Notes: a model not told the origin generated them from the letters alone. Positions 27,934 to 37,493 are shown, counted from the first letter of the stretch. The stretch is 64,000 nt of DNA from JAADJA01 sp963840975 (GCA_963840975.1 CAWJBC010000009.1:62001-126000), one strand, 5' to 3'. Translations and numbers: made by a program.

Positions 27934-28853
27934 CAAGGTTTCTGATTGGTAAGTAACTTTAAATTATCAATTTTTATGAGGGGTGAATCCAAGCCTGCAG
28001 TCTTTTCTGCCCGGATAAAGACATTGAAATAATCAGCATTAAAATTATCGCTTACAGTCGGCGTCATGTTAACATAAATTTTTTTCCAAACACCTCCGCT
28101 GGGATTTATCACCAAAATGGGGTGCTGGGTTATTTGTACCCCTGTCTCAATAATAAAAAGCCCGACAACGAGCTGTACATCAGTGTTGTATTGCATCTCA
28201 AGGAATATAGGCGGTGAAGTACCAGGCAATTTAATTCCTGGGACTTCTTCATTGTAAGATGCAACCTCAAGTACAGGGTAATCAGCATTCAGGTAACCAA
28301 TGCCCGAGGCATTCCCAAATAATAAATCGGGAGGTTCATAAGAAAGGAACTGGAGAGATGTATCACTATTGGGTGTGGGCTGGAGTGAGTTGGATGCATC
28401 ATCAAAATCTTCTAACCAGGCAGCGTAAGTTGAATTGTAATATTTAACAACAGGATTTACAGTTCTAATGCTGTCAATATAAAAGACAAATCCGGTATCA
28501 ATATCCGGCTCCAGAAAGGGATAAGGTCCTCTTGTGCCTGATATGCCGTTGTATTTTATTCCGGGAACGAGTGTCAGTTTATGTATTCCTTCATGCAGCA
28601 CTGGAATTCTTAAGGCGGGTAATTCAAAAGCTCCAATGATCTGATCGTCAACATAAACCCAAACATCTGTTATATTATGTGAAATGTATCCCAGCTCAAG
28701 TTGTGAATTATTAATCAGTTTAAAAGTATCAACCCGGATATATGACGGTATGGTTTGCGAACCCTCAAACTTTTCGCATGAGAGAAATACGGTAAAGGTT
28801 AGTAATAGCACTGACACAGTAAACAATAACTTCTTCAGGATTTTCAAAACCAC
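27933..28853 (-). CDS. Lipoprotein of unknown function
   Basis: 306 residues. A lipoprotein signal (about 8-26, FLSC) is followed by a beta-rich sequence resembling a carbohydrate-binding-type sandwich (PIFLEMQYNTDVQLVVGLFI, VWKKIYVNMTP, NVFIRAEKTAG, IKIDNLKLL). It appears to start at GTG 28853. Its stop overlaps the start of the sugar transferase, so it is probably co-transcribed and may act at the cell surface in polysaccharide handling. I do not recognise a named family. Confidence 0.75.
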   Translation of the reverse strand: MVLKILKKLLFTVSVLLLTFTVFLSCEKFEGSQTIPSYIRVDTFKLINNSQLELGYISHNITDVWVYVDDQIIGAFELPALRIPVLHEGIHKLTLVPGIKYNGISGTRGPYPFLEPDIDTGFVFYIDSIRTVNPVVKYYNSTYAAWLEDFDDASNSLQPTPNSDTSLQFLSYEPPDLLFGNASGIGYLNADYPVLEVASYNEEVPGIKLPGTSPPIFLEMQYNTDVQLVVGLFIIETGVQITQHPILVINPSGGVWKKIYVNMTPTVSDNFNADYFNVFIRAEKTAGLDSPLIKIDNLKLLTNQKP

Positions 28854-28942
28854 TTCGTTTAAAACTGCGAAAGTATAAAAACGATTCTGAATTACCAGTG
28901 AGGTGGATGATTTTTTAGGATTTTATTGCATGAAGCAGGGTC

Positions 28943-29926
28943 TTAAACCTGCTGATAATTCATCTTATCCATTATCTTATATGCCAGATCAAGAGCAGCA
29001 TAACCATCTTCGATCGAAACCAAAGGAGTTTTGTTATATTTAATTGCATTGGCAAAACTTTCAAGCTCTGTCTGGATTGCATTAACCGGAATGATTTCGG
29101 GGTTCTCAAAAATTATCTGCTTTGTTCCCTTTCCTTTTCCCAGGTCAATCAGCATGGCAAGTGGATCTGCTTTATCAGGATCGGGAACATTTTCGAGCCG
29201 TAATACTTCGGAGGTTTTTTTAAGAAAATCAACAGAAATATAAGCATCGCTCTGGAAGAATCTGGACTTCCTCATGTTTTTCATTGAAATACGGCTCGCC
29301 GTCAGGTTGGCGACACATCCGTTATCAAATTCGAGCCGTGCATTGGCAATGTCAGGTGTATCGCTTACTACCGAAACTCCGCTTGCATTGATCTTGCGGA
29401 TGCTTGAGCGAACCACACTCAATACGATGTCAATATCGTGTATCATGAGGTCCAAAATAACCGGCACATCAGTTCCGCGGGGATTGAACTGCGCCAAACG
29501 ATGTGTTTCGATGAACATGGGTTGGGAAAAGTAAGGAAGGGCTGCTGTAAATGCGGGATTGAACCGTTCAACATGACCTACCTGAATTTTTACCTGTGCC
29601 TCGCCGGCAAGTGATATCAGTTGCCGGGCTTCGTCCGGAGTGTTTACAACCGGTTTTTCGATAAATACATGCTTAAATCCTTTCAGTGCAGCCGAAGCGC
29701 ATTCAAAATGAGAAATTGTCGGAGTAACAATATCAACTACATCAACACTTTCGATCAAACTCTGAATATCGGGAAATCGTTTCAGATCAAATTCTTTTTC
29801 CACCATTGCTGAAATTTCATGATCAGGATCATAAAACCCTACAAGTTGATAATCTTTCGTTTCACGAATACATTTAATGTGTATTTTTCCAAGGTGACCT
29901 GCGCCTAAAACTCCTATTTTTAACAT
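28943..29926 (-). CDS. Gfo/Idh/MocA-family oxidoreductase
   Basis: 327 residues from the ATG at 29926. The N-terminal Rossmann motif is GVLGAGHLGKIH. The sugar-oxidoreductase motif EKP (FIEKPVV) is near residue 96, and the MIHDIDIVL motif near 166 holds the usual active-site HDxD pair. It likely oxidises a sugar or related polyol with NAD(P). The substrate is unknown; the neighbouring sugar transferase suggests nucleotide-sugar chemistry. The longer frame begins at a TTG two codons upstream. Confidence 0.88.
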   Translation of the reverse strand: MLKIGVLGAGHLGKIHIKCIRETKDYQLVGFYDPDHEISAMVEKEFDLKRFPDIQSLIESVDVVDIVTPTISHFECASAALKGFKHVFIEKPVVNTPDEARQLISLAGEAQVKIQVGHVERFNPAFTAALPYFSQPMFIETHRLAQFNPRGTDVPVILDLMIHDIDIVLSVVRSSIRKINASGVSVVSDTPDIANARLEFDNGCVANLTASRISMKNMRKSRFFQSDAYISVDFLKKTSEVLRLENVPDPDKADPLAMLIDLGKGKGTKQIIFENPEIIPVNAIQTELESFANAIKYNKTPLVSIEDGYAALDLAYKIMDKMNYQQV

Positions 29927-29951
29927 TCTCAATACTTATTTATATTCTAAG

Positions 29952-29959
29952 CAAAGGTA
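29952..29959 (-). promoter_or_regulatory. -7 box for the Gfo/Idh/MocA gene
   Basis: TACCTTTG on the minus strand, 25 bases before the ATG at 29926. Confidence 0.55.
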
Positions 29960-30062
29960 TTGGGTGATTTTCTACTTTAGCGAAAAAAATTCATACACTT
30001 ATAAACGGTGGAAAGTTAATTTCTTATAAAGCGATGAGTTATAAATTTTATAATTTTCAGGT

Positions 30063-30713
30063 ATGACGAAAGATACCTACAGACATAAAGGGATGCGCAG
30101 AAACCTCGTGGAAAGTATCAGGGAAAAAGGGATAAGGGACGAGGCTGTTTTGAAAGCTATTGATACTGTACCCAGACATTTATTCATGGATTCCTCTTTC
30201 CTTGAATTCGCATACGAAGATAAACCCTTCCCTATCGGTTCCGGGCAAACGATATCACAACCCTATACTGTTGCCTATCAATCGGAATTGCTTCAGATTA
30301 AAAAAGGAGATAAAGTGCTTGAGGTTGGAACAGGGTCGGGTTATCAAACCAGCGTGCTAATTGAAATGGGCGCAAAGGTTTATACTATAGAACGGCAAAA
30401 AAACCTTTACCTGAAATCAAAACAATTGTTGCAGGAACTTGGGTATAATCCTGTTATCATTAGTTATGGCGACGGATACAAAGGGCTGCCGGTTCATGCT
30501 CCATTCGATAAAATTATCGTGACAGCCGGCGCTCCTTCCATACCTGAAGCCTTAAAAAGTCAACTTAAAATCGGCGGCTTCCTCGTAATCCCTGTTGGAT
30601 CGGAAATTCAATTAATGATGAGGGTGGTTCGATCAGATGCTGTAAGTTTTACGGAAGAAAAGCATGGTACCTTCAGGTTTGTGCCGTTGCTCGAAAACAG
30701 AGCAAATGACTGA
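30063..30713 (+). CDS. pcm: Protein-L-isoaspartate O-methyltransferase
   Basis: 216 residues. PCMT motifs are complete: SGQTISQPYTVAYQSELLQ and the SAM-binding stretch VLEVGTGSGYQTSVL near 80-94, then GDGYKGLP and FDKIIVTAGAP. It methylates L-isoaspartyl residues to start repair of aged proteins. It is read divergently from the Gfo/Idh/MocA gene. Confidence 0.95.
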   Translation: MTKDTYRHKGMRRNLVESIREKGIRDEAVLKAIDTVPRHLFMDSSFLEFAYEDKPFPIGSGQTISQPYTVAYQSELLQIKKGDKVLEVGTGSGYQTSVLIEMGAKVYTIERQKNLYLKSKQLLQELGYNPVIISYGDGYKGLPVHAPFDKIIVTAGAPSIPEALKSQLKIGGFLVIPVGSEIQLMMRVVRSDAVSFTEEKHGTFRFVPLLENRAND

Positions 30714-30838
30714 ACGGATATGAAAACAAACTGTCAAAAAACCAGCACTTTTCTGGCCTGATATTTGTGATAACTGCGCTCTTTCAGGTGGTAACGGGAC
30801 GTCAAATAAAATGTTTGTTTATTAGATGAATTTATGAT

Positions 30839-30846
30839 TACCTTTG
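30839..30846 (+). promoter_or_regulatory. -7 box (with -33 TTTG) for the 30.9-kb lipoprotein
   Basis: TACCTTTG is preceded by TTTG at 30814-30817, a 21-base spacing close to the Bacteroidota norm. Confidence 0.65.
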
Positions 30847-30895
30847 CCGCCTGAAACTTAGACAATCTAATGTATAATTTAAAAAATTACAATTT

Positions 30896-31810
30896 ATGAA
30901 AAAATTAAGCTATTTATTGGGATTATTATTGGTGGGAGGCTTTTTATTTACCTCTTGTGGTTCAGATGACGAAGAGGAGACAATATTACCACCAGCTATC
31001 TCTTTCCTCGGCGGTGAATACGCACCCGGGGAGGATTACGTTGATTCTGACGCTACTTTAGTTGTTGGTGAAGAATTTGTTTTTGGAATTACTGCAAGTA
31101 CAAAATCTAACAAAGATTTGAAGAGATTATTAATTCAGCGTAAATTTGAAAATGTGTCAACCATTACTGTTCTGGATTCAACTTTTAGCGCTGCTACCAT
31201 CACTCTTAGTATCATAACTTTTGCCTACCCTACTGTAGGATCAGAAGATTTTGTTTGCACGGTTTATGACAAAAATGATAAAAGCACTACCATTGATTTT
31301 ACGATCACTACTGAACCGGCAGCACCGAATATTACTATTTATAACGATAAAATTCTGGGTGCTCAGGCAAGTTTAACTGGCAGCTCTTTTGCTTCGTTTG
31401 ATGGTGCAATCTATACTTTGGATCAGGCGAAATTAAATTCAGCTAAGGTTGATTTCCTCTATTTTTATGGTGCAAGTAACCTTGCAACTTTGGCTGCCCC
31501 TGATGATGCTGACGCTGCAACGATTTTCACCGGCGCAAACGGCTTGAGTACCTGGACCGTTAAAAACGCTACAAGGTTTAAAACAACTACATTAAGCAGT
31601 GCTGATTTTGATGCCATTCAATCATCAAGTCAGATTGTAACAGCAGCTACCCTGCCAACCCAGCCAAATCTTTCAAAATCAAATGATTTATCAGTAAATG
31701 ATGTTCTTGCATTTAAAACTGTTGGTGAGAAATTTGGTTTGATCAGGATAGATGCCATAAATGGAGCCAACAATGCCGGCACCATTGAGATTACTGTAAA
31801 AATTCAATAG
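30896..31810 (+). CDS. Lipoprotein of unknown function
   Basis: 304 residues. A clear lipoprotein signal ends at FTSC (about 21), followed by the acidic GSDDEEE stretch expected of a surface lipoprotein export signal in this phylum. The rest is beta-rich with Ser/Thr, resembling immunoglobulin-like modules (VGEEFVFGITASTKSNKDL, DFVCTVYDKNDKSTTIDFTI). No family name is recognised. A strong terminator follows. Confidence 0.85.
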   Translation: MKKLSYLLGLLLVGGFLFTSCGSDDEEETILPPAISFLGGEYAPGEDYVDSDATLVVGEEFVFGITASTKSNKDLKRLLIQRKFENVSTITVLDSTFSAATITLSIITFAYPTVGSEDFVCTVYDKNDKSTTIDFTITTEPAAPNITIYNDKILGAQASLTGSSFASFDGAIYTLDQAKLNSAKVDFLYFYGASNLATLAAPDDADAATIFTGANGLSTWTVKNATRFKTTTLSSADFDAIQSSSQIVTAATLPTQPNLSKSNDLSVNDVLAFKTVGEKFGLIRIDAINGANNAGTIEITVKIQ

Positions 31811-31826
31811 TAACTCTGTTCAACAT

Positions 31827-31862
31827 AAAAAAAGAGGAGCCGAAACGTTCCTCTTTTTTTTT
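31827..31862. terminator. Bidirectional intrinsic terminator
   Basis: AAAAAAAGAGGA pairs with TCCTCTTTTTTTT around a short loop, between convergent genes. Confidence 0.85.
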
Positions 31863-31883
31863 ACAAAACAATTTGCCACGGAT

Positions 31884-32660
31884 TTAAATCAACCGCTTGA
31901 TGAGCCTTAGATGGTGGGTGTATTTTTGCAATTCCTGATTATAAATTCCCTGGTGGTCAATCAAATCAATTCTTACCTTACCGGAAGCATGAATCAATTT
32001 ATTCTTTTCGATGAAAAGACCCACATGAACAATTCTTCCTTCCTCATTATCAAAAAAAGCAATATCACCGGATTCAGCTTCATCAATCAGGCTGATCGTT
32101 TCGCCCTGCGTTGCCTGCTGAACGGCATCCCGCAGCAATTCGATGCCATTCGCTTTGAAAACGATTTGAATCAAACCCGAACAATCAATGCCAAAAGGTG
32201 ATTTTCCTCCCCATAGATAGGGTGCATTTAAAAAGAGCAATGAATCTTCAATTAAGGAATTGATTTTGGGATTCATACCCGGAACCGAAAGCTGACCTCC
32301 GAATGTAAAATGAATGCCAGACAGGGAGAATTTACCATCTGTCACATTTCTCATTGTGCTTCCAAAAAGAACCGGTATCAACTGACCCGACTCACTATGC
32401 ACCACATCAACCAAGTCTTTAGAAAACTGAGCCATTGCCTGGTTCAACAAACGAAATTCAGCCTCACTCACCTCTTGAATTTGCTTATGGTCAACCCAAC
32501 CTTCATAATTATCACAGACATTCCGGATTTTCATCCAGTTGTTCCGGATTTCGGTAACCACAACCAACTCGCCGAATAACAATTGGGTTAATATTTCGGC
32601 TTTGTCCGATGGTTCAGGTCTTACAGGTATAACGCTCAACAAACAAACACCAAATTTCAT
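31884..32660 (-). CDS. NlpC/P60 (C40) cell-wall peptidase with SH3 region
   Basis: 258 residues. A bacterial SH3-like N-terminus (about 1-60, EILTQLLFGELVVV, KIRNVCDNYEGWVDHKQ) precedes the C40 papain-like domain. Its cysteine is in FGIDCSGLIQ (about 160), the histidine in IVHVGLF (about 211), and the third residue in LIHASG. It should cleave gamma-D-glutamyl-diamino-acid bonds in peptidoglycan fragments. It has no signal peptide, so it may recycle muropeptides in the cytoplasm, like dipeptidyl-peptidase VI. Confidence 0.9.
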   Translation of the reverse strand: MKFGVCLLSVIPVRPEPSDKAEILTQLLFGELVVVTEIRNNWMKIRNVCDNYEGWVDHKQIQEVSEAEFRLLNQAMAQFSKDLVDVVHSESGQLIPVLFGSTMRNVTDGKFSLSGIHFTFGGQLSVPGMNPKINSLIEDSLLFLNAPYLWGGKSPFGIDCSGLIQIVFKANGIELLRDAVQQATQGETISLIDEAESGDIAFFDNEEGRIVHVGLFIEKNKLIHASGKVRIDLIDHQGIYNQELQKYTHHLRLIKRLI

Positions 32661-32696
32661 ATCGAATAATTATTAAAAACATAAAACAATGGATGG

Positions 32697-32704
32697 CAAA
32701 GATA
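32697..32704 (-). promoter_or_regulatory. -7 box for the C40 peptidase
   Basis: TATCTTTG on the minus strand, 36 bases before the ATG at 32660. Confidence 0.55.
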
Positions 32705-32890
32705 ACCTACCTTGGTTTGATTTAAACATAGCATTTTAAAAAAATAATACCAAAGTGAAATTCAAAATAGTCTGGCATGAAGGGGGGTTTTGAATTTCAG
32801 ACTTCGGTATAAGACCTCGTTACCGAATTACTCAAATCCATCGCGCTACAATAATCCTTTACTTTTTACGTCTAAGTTTTTATGAATAAT

Positions 32891-32898
32891 TATCTTTG
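32891..32898 (+). promoter_or_regulatory. -7 box deciding the start of the beta-helix lipoprotein
   Basis: TATCTTTG contains the TTG (32896) that opens the longest frame. Transcription must begin downstream, so the ATG at 32914 is the start and the leader is only about ten bases. Confidence 0.65.
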
Positions 32899-32913
32899 CC
32901 CAAATTTTCATTG

Positions 32914-34410
32914 ATGATCATCCAAAAATTCGCAATATCTATCAGGGTTCTGGCATTCCTTTCCCTTGTTTCATTTATTTTATCTTCCTGCCAAAAAGAT
33001 GAAATCATCAGCACCGAGCCATCCTACAAACTTGAGTTTTCATCCGATACCATTATTTTCGATACGGTATTTACAACCATTGGATCCACCACAAGGTATT
33101 TAAAAGTATATAACCGGAATAATCAAAGAGTCAATATTTCACATATTTATCTTGCCACCGGATCAAACTCACAATATCAGATAAATGTGGATGGCGCTCC
33201 CGGTGTTTCGCACAAAGATATTGAGATTGCTGCTGACGACAGTCTTTTCATCTTTGTAAAAGTAACTGTCAATCCCACACTTCAAAACAATCCTTTTATT
33301 ATTTCGGATTCCATTGTTTTCGAAACCAATGGAAACATTCAGGATGTTGATCTTGCCGCCTGGGGGCAGGATGCTCATTTTTTTGTCGGGAATAAAAAAA
33401 TTACGGGATTAAGCTATCCTTATATAATTGTTGCTGAAGAAGGTGAAACGGTAACCTGGGAGGACGACAAACCTTATGTAGTTTATGGTTGGGCTGTTGT
33501 GGATTCAACTGCTGTGCTGAATATCGGTCCGGGTTGCAATATTCATTTTCATCAAAATTCGGGATTGTGGGTTTACCGTGGCGGCAGTATACATGTAAAT
33601 GGCCAATTGGACAGCATCGTTACTTTTCAGGGCGACAGGCTTGAAGCTGAATACCGCGATCTTCCGGGACAATGGGACAGGATTTGGATAAACGAAAGCG
33701 CCGTTAACAGTGCGTTTAATTATGCTGTCATCAAAAATGGATTTATTGGCATTCAGGCGGAAACGACCCAACAGGATATGGGAAGCACGTTGCTTATTAA
33801 TAACACTGTAATTCAAAACATGAGCCTGTGGGGGCTGTTCACACTTGCTTACCGGGTAACTTCAACCAACAGTGTTTATGCAAACTGCGCAGATAAAACC
33901 CTGTTCTTGTCAGTTGGCGGGAATTACGATTTCAGGCAATGCACGTTTGCCAATTACTGGACCAGCAGCGTACGACTGGAACCATCCCTGGTTATCAGTA
34001 ATAATCTTACTATATCTGATGAAAATGGCAGCCCTGTTACGATATTGGGCGATCTTCATAAGGCATATTTCGGGAATTGCCTTGTGTATGGCTTCAATGA
34101 GGAGGAGATTATTCTTTCCAACAATGATCAGGTTCTATTCAACTATATGTTTGATCATTGCATTTTAAAAACCATTTTGAGTATTTCGGATCCGCAGTAT
34201 TATTTTAATTGTCAGAAGAATTTAGATCCATTATTTGTAGATTACTATAAAAACGACTACCATCTTGACACACTTTCGCCGGCAATAAATATTGGAAGTA
34301 TTGAAATTGTGAATAGTTCTGATGTAGATATTACTTCAGATTTGGATGGGAATCCGAGAAACTCAGACGAAAGCCCTGATTCCGGCGCATACGAATTTAT
34401 TCCTCAATAG
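32914..34410 (+). CDS. Right-handed beta-helix surface lipoprotein (choice-of-anchor Q-like)
   Basis: About 498 residues. A lipoprotein signal ends at ILSSC (about 25). An N-terminal beta-sandwich (FDTVFTTIGSTTRYLKVYNRN) is followed by a parallel beta-helix region (CNIHFHQNSGLWVYRGGSIHVNG, GSTLLINNTVIQNMSLWGLF). The C-terminal SPAINIGSIE, DLDGNPRN and SGAYEF motifs are those of choice-of-anchor Q proteins. A surface adhesin or sugar-lyase-like fold is likely; no catalytic residues were identified. Confidence 0.85.
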   Translation: MIIQKFAISIRVLAFLSLVSFILSSCQKDEIISTEPSYKLEFSSDTIIFDTVFTTIGSTTRYLKVYNRNNQRVNISHIYLATGSNSQYQINVDGAPGVSHKDIEIAADDSLFIFVKVTVNPTLQNNPFIISDSIVFETNGNIQDVDLAAWGQDAHFFVGNKKITGLSYPYIIVAEEGETVTWEDDKPYVVYGWAVVDSTAVLNIGPGCNIHFHQNSGLWVYRGGSIHVNGQLDSIVTFQGDRLEAEYRDLPGQWDRIWINESAVNSAFNYAVIKNGFIGIQAETTQQDMGSTLLINNTVIQNMSLWGLFTLAYRVTSTNSVYANCADKTLFLSVGGNYDFRQCTFANYWTSSVRLEPSLVISNNLTISDENGSPVTILGDLHKAYFGNCLVYGFNEEEIILSNNDQVLFNYMFDHCILKTILSISDPQYYFNCQKNLDPLFVDYYKNDYHLDTLSPAINIGSIEIVNSSDVDITSDLDGNPRNSDESPDSGAYEFIPQ

Positions 34411-34440
34411 GCGAATAATGAATAATTGCAGGTTATTTGG

Positions 34441-34674
34441 TTAATGGATTTTCTCAAGGCTTCTTTTCCTCATATCATAAATCTTTCTCATACTGTAGCC
34501 AACGGCTAATGATAGTAAAATCAATAACCCACCTCCAATAGGCGCTCCCCCTCCAACAGGTGTAGTTCCACCGCCAGGTCCACCGCCTCCGTTTGGATGT
34601 GGAGGAAGTTGTGCAATTGCTGATGCAGCAAAGAGAAACAAAAACAAAACGGAACTTACGATAATTTTTCTCAT
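34441..34674 (-). CDS. Small PID-CTERM-like sorted peptide
   Basis: 77 residues from the ATG at 34674; the frame runs to 34698. A signal peptide (to SAIAQ) is followed by a Gly/Pro-rich segment (PNGGGGPGGG). A C-terminal API-GGG-LLILLSLAVGY helix and basic tail MRKIYDMRKRS complete it. This tripartite plan matches the PID-CTERM sorting peptides of Bacteroidota, with the usual PIDGG replaced by PIGGG. The mature peptide would be tiny. No sorting transpeptidase gene is visible in this window. Confidence 0.7.
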   Translation of the reverse strand: MRKIIVSSVLFLFLFAASAIAQLPPHPNGGGGPGGGTTPVGGGAPIGGGLLILLSLAVGYSMRKIYDMRKRSLEKIH

Positions 34675-34698
34675 AATTTTAAATTTCAAAATCCTCAT

Positions 34699-35327
34699 TC
34701 GGACAACTTATTAATTTTAGGAACATAAGGTAGTTCTATACACTTTTATGCCAATCTTAAAAATTCTGGTATGAACCTGATTGTCAACAATCTTTTTTCA
34801 ACAATCTGATGGTATGTACGAAATTTTCATTATCCGGTTTCAGATAATGGATAATTATTTTCAGAGAGACAGAAAATGGAATCGGAAATTATTTAAGGAG
34901 CGATAATTTTAAAGTTCGATAAGAATAAAGAAAAATCGAAATAAAAATTAATCTTTGGTAACCAATCAGTATATTATTTACGATGAATTTTCTACACCCA
35001 GCATAGTAATGGTAGGGGGTATAATGGGTATAATGGAAAAGGGGAAATACAGGATTTTGGTTTTACATTTAAAATTAATACTTCCCAACCAGATTGCTTT
35101 AACCCTGACGTTTATTCCCTTTATACCTTTATTTCCCCTATACCAGTTAAAACTTTCCTAATCCCGCAAAAACAAGATTGTTAGCAGACTGATTAGTCAC
35201 AATTTTTAAAATCGAAATAATTTGACTGAAAAGGATAGTATCAAAATGAAATTGGGTCATCTGTAATATAAAGTGGCAATTTAATCAGGTAAAAAAACAA
35301 TCGGTGGATAATGGAATGACTTTTTTA
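34699..35327. other. Intergenic region without supported genes
   Basis: About 630 bases hold no convincing ORF; the only frame (34955-35161) lacks codon bias and any signal. The stretch 35010-35145 contains repeated words GGTATAATGG / GGGGAAA and, further on, their complements (CCTTTATACC, TTTCCCCTATACC), which could pair loosely. Confidence 0.6.
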
Positions 35328-35335
35328 TACTTTTG
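35328..35335 (+). promoter_or_regulatory. -7 box for the symporter
   Basis: TACTTTTG lies 31 bases before the symporter ATG. Confidence 0.55.
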
Positions 35336-35366
35336 TTTAATTAAATAAACATCCAACCTTTTATTT

Positions 35367-37097
35367 ATGGAAATGGGATTTACATTAGCATGGATTGATT
35401 ATGCAATCATGATCATCTATTTTCTATTTGTGCTTGGCATTGGCTGGGCTTTAAAACGACACATGAAATCTGCCTCGGCTTTTCTGGAAGCAGGGCGATC
35501 GATGCCGGCATGGGTTGCAGGATTAGCTTTTATTTCGACCAACCTTGGCGCCCTTGAAGTCATGGGAATGACCGGTTCGGGAGCTAAATACGGTATGCTT
35601 ACGACTCATTTTTACTGGATTGGCGCCATTCCTGCCATGGTTTTTCTTGCCCTATTTATGATGCCCTTTTATTATGGGTCCAAAGCCAGATCTGTACCCG
35701 AATACCTGAAATTAAGGTTCGATGAGAAAACCCGCGGGCTGAATGCTATTCTTTTTGCAGTAATGACCATCCTTGCCTCTGGTATTTCGATGTATGCCCT
35801 GGCTATCCTGATGGAAAAAGTGTTGGGATGGAATTTCCATTTAAGCCTCGCTTTATCGGCTGCAATAGTATTGGGATATACTTACCTGGGCGGTCTTTCA
35901 TCGGCTATTTATAACGAAGTCCTGCAATTTTTCATCATTGTGATTGGTTTATTGCCCATCGTTTTTTTGAGCATGAGGGATCTTGGCGGATGGTCGGGTA
36001 TGCAGGAGCAGCTTGCGCCAATTGCCACAGCCAAAGGCTTTGCCGCTGATACCTGGACGACTACCTGGAAATACACAGGAACCGGTAACGCTAATCCGAT
36101 GGGTGTGGAATGGTACAGCATCTTTGCAGGACTGGGCTTTGTGCTGTCATTCGGGTACTGGTGTACAAACTTTTTAATAGTACAGCGAGCTATGGCTGCG
36201 GAATCAACAACAGCCGCCCGGAACACACCTTTAATTGGCGCTCTTCCTAAAATGTTCATACCGTTTTTGATCATTGTTCCCGGCATAGCTGCACTGGTTT
36301 TGATGAACACTCCCGGTAAGGATTTTGCCCTCCCGTTGAACGAAGCAGGACAGCCCATTTATGATTACACCATTATCATGCTGCTGAAGCAATACCTTCC
36401 GGCAGGTGTGCTCGGTTTGGGAATTACAGCTCTGCTGGCTTCATTCATGTCGGGTATGGCGGGTAATGTTTCTGCATTTAATACGGTTTGGACCTACGAT
36501 ATTTATCAGAGCTATATTCGCCCGGTGACCGGAGATAAAGCTGCCGATGAAAAGCATTATTTAAACGTTGGCAGGCTGGCAACCATTTTCGGTGTTCTTG
36601 TGAGCATTGCAGCAGCTTACCTGGCAAGCTTGTTTGGTAACATTATGGATTTCCTGCAAACCATCTTTTCGATGATCAATGCGCCTTTGTTCGCTGTTAT
36701 TTTTTTAGGGATGTTTTGGAAAAGAACCACCGGACATGCTGCTTTTACGGGACTTTTAGCCGGATTTTTCATCGCATTGCTGCATCATGGGCTTACTTTC
36801 CCCGATGGCGCTGATACGCTTGTGAAAGGTGGATGGATATACCATCTTCATGCCTACCCTGTAGAGATGGCGCAGAATTTCTGGACAGCAATTTTTGCAT
36901 GCAGCACCAGTGCAATTGTCACTGTGGGCTTATCAGTTGTTACAAAAAAGATAAAATCAGATGATGAATTAAAAGGGCTGGTTTATTCTTTAACGCCTAA
37001 GCTCAACGAAGAAAAGGTTGTATGGTATCAACGCTCGTCAACCCTTGCGGCTCTTGTGCTGGTAATTGCCGTGGTATTAACGATTTTATTCTGGTAA
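35367..37097 (+). CDS. Sodium:solute symporter (SSS/SLC5 family)
   Basis: 576 residues with about 14 transmembrane helices. Family features: LAFISTNLGALEVMGMTGSGAKYG near 55-75, GYTYLGGLSSAIYNEVLQFFI near 172-192 and the conserved STTAARNTPLIGALPK region. The sequence resembles the sodium-glucose/galactose branch common in Bacteroidota. The substrate is uncertain, probably a sugar or sugar acid. A 71-residue membrane protein follows 38 bases later and may be a partner. Confidence 0.9.
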   Translation: MEMGFTLAWIDYAIMIIYFLFVLGIGWALKRHMKSASAFLEAGRSMPAWVAGLAFISTNLGALEVMGMTGSGAKYGMLTTHFYWIGAIPAMVFLALFMMPFYYGSKARSVPEYLKLRFDEKTRGLNAILFAVMTILASGISMYALAILMEKVLGWNFHLSLALSAAIVLGYTYLGGLSSAIYNEVLQFFIIVIGLLPIVFLSMRDLGGWSGMQEQLAPIATAKGFAADTWTTTWKYTGTGNANPMGVEWYSIFAGLGFVLSFGYWCTNFLIVQRAMAAESTTAARNTPLIGALPKMFIPFLIIVPGIAALVLMNTPGKDFALPLNEAGQPIYDYTIIMLLKQYLPAGVLGLGITALLASFMSGMAGNVSAFNTVWTYDIYQSYIRPVTGDKAADEKHYLNVGRLATIFGVLVSIAAAYLASLFGNIMDFLQTIFSMINAPLFAVIFLGMFWKRTTGHAAFTGLLAGFFIALLHHGLTFPDGADTLVKGGWIYHLHAYPVEMAQNFWTAIFACSTSAIVTVGLSVVTKKIKSDDELKGLVYSLTPKLNEEKVVWYQRSSTLAALVLVIAVVLTILFW

Positions 37098-37135
37098 AAA
37101 AACTATTAATAATAAATCTTTTAACTATAACTATT

Positions 37136-37351
37136 ATGGGTATAGACATAAAAATTCCGATCGGTTTGATGTTTACCATTTTTGGCTTGATGCTGACGGT
37201 ATATGGATTGCTTACAAGCGGAGATGATATGCTTTACAGCCGCTCGCTGGGCGTTAACATCAATCTGTGGAGTGGCTTGGGAATGCTGGTCTTTGGAGTT
37301 ATCATGCTGGTATTTTCGATAAAGAGAAAGAAAAAAGCGGAGATTGAATAG
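37136..37351 (+). CDS. Small two-helix membrane protein downstream of symporter
   Basis: 71 residues from the ATG at 37136, inside a longer frame that overlaps the symporter and is rejected. Two transmembrane helices (about 8-26 and 43-62) flank a short loop (TSGDDMLYSRSLGVNINL) and the tail is basic (KRKKKAEIE). The position directly after the symporter suggests an accessory subunit or a co-regulated protein. This is inference; no family was recognised. Confidence 0.75.
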   Translation: MGIDIKIPIGLMFTIFGLMLTVYGLLTSGDDMLYSRSLGVNINLWSGLGMLVFGVIMLVFSIKRKKKAEIE

Positions 37352-37369
37352 GAGATTGAATAGGACACA

Positions 37370-37416
37370 GATTATACTGATCCCGCATAAGGCGGGACTG
37401 ATTTTTACTGATAAAA
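37370..37416. repeat. Dispersed palindromic repeat, copy 2
   Basis: The inverse of 4016-4062, differing at one of 47 positions; it follows the stop of the small membrane protein by 18 bases and may end that transcript through its CCCGC/GCGGG hairpin. Confidence 0.85.
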
Positions 37417-37462
37417 ATTGGTTATTTATTGATGTATAATGAGCGGTACATAAGGGTTTAGG

Positions 37463-37493
37463 GGTATAAAGGTATAAGGTATAAGGTATAAGG
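37463..37493. repeat. Tandem GGTATAA heptamer array
   Basis: Four adjacent copies of GGTATAA(A), typical of the low-complexity word arrays seen in several gaps of this window. Confidence 0.8.

Noticed and set aside
34955..35161. ORF in the gap before the symporter
   Set aside because: Low-complexity word repeats; no start context or motif.
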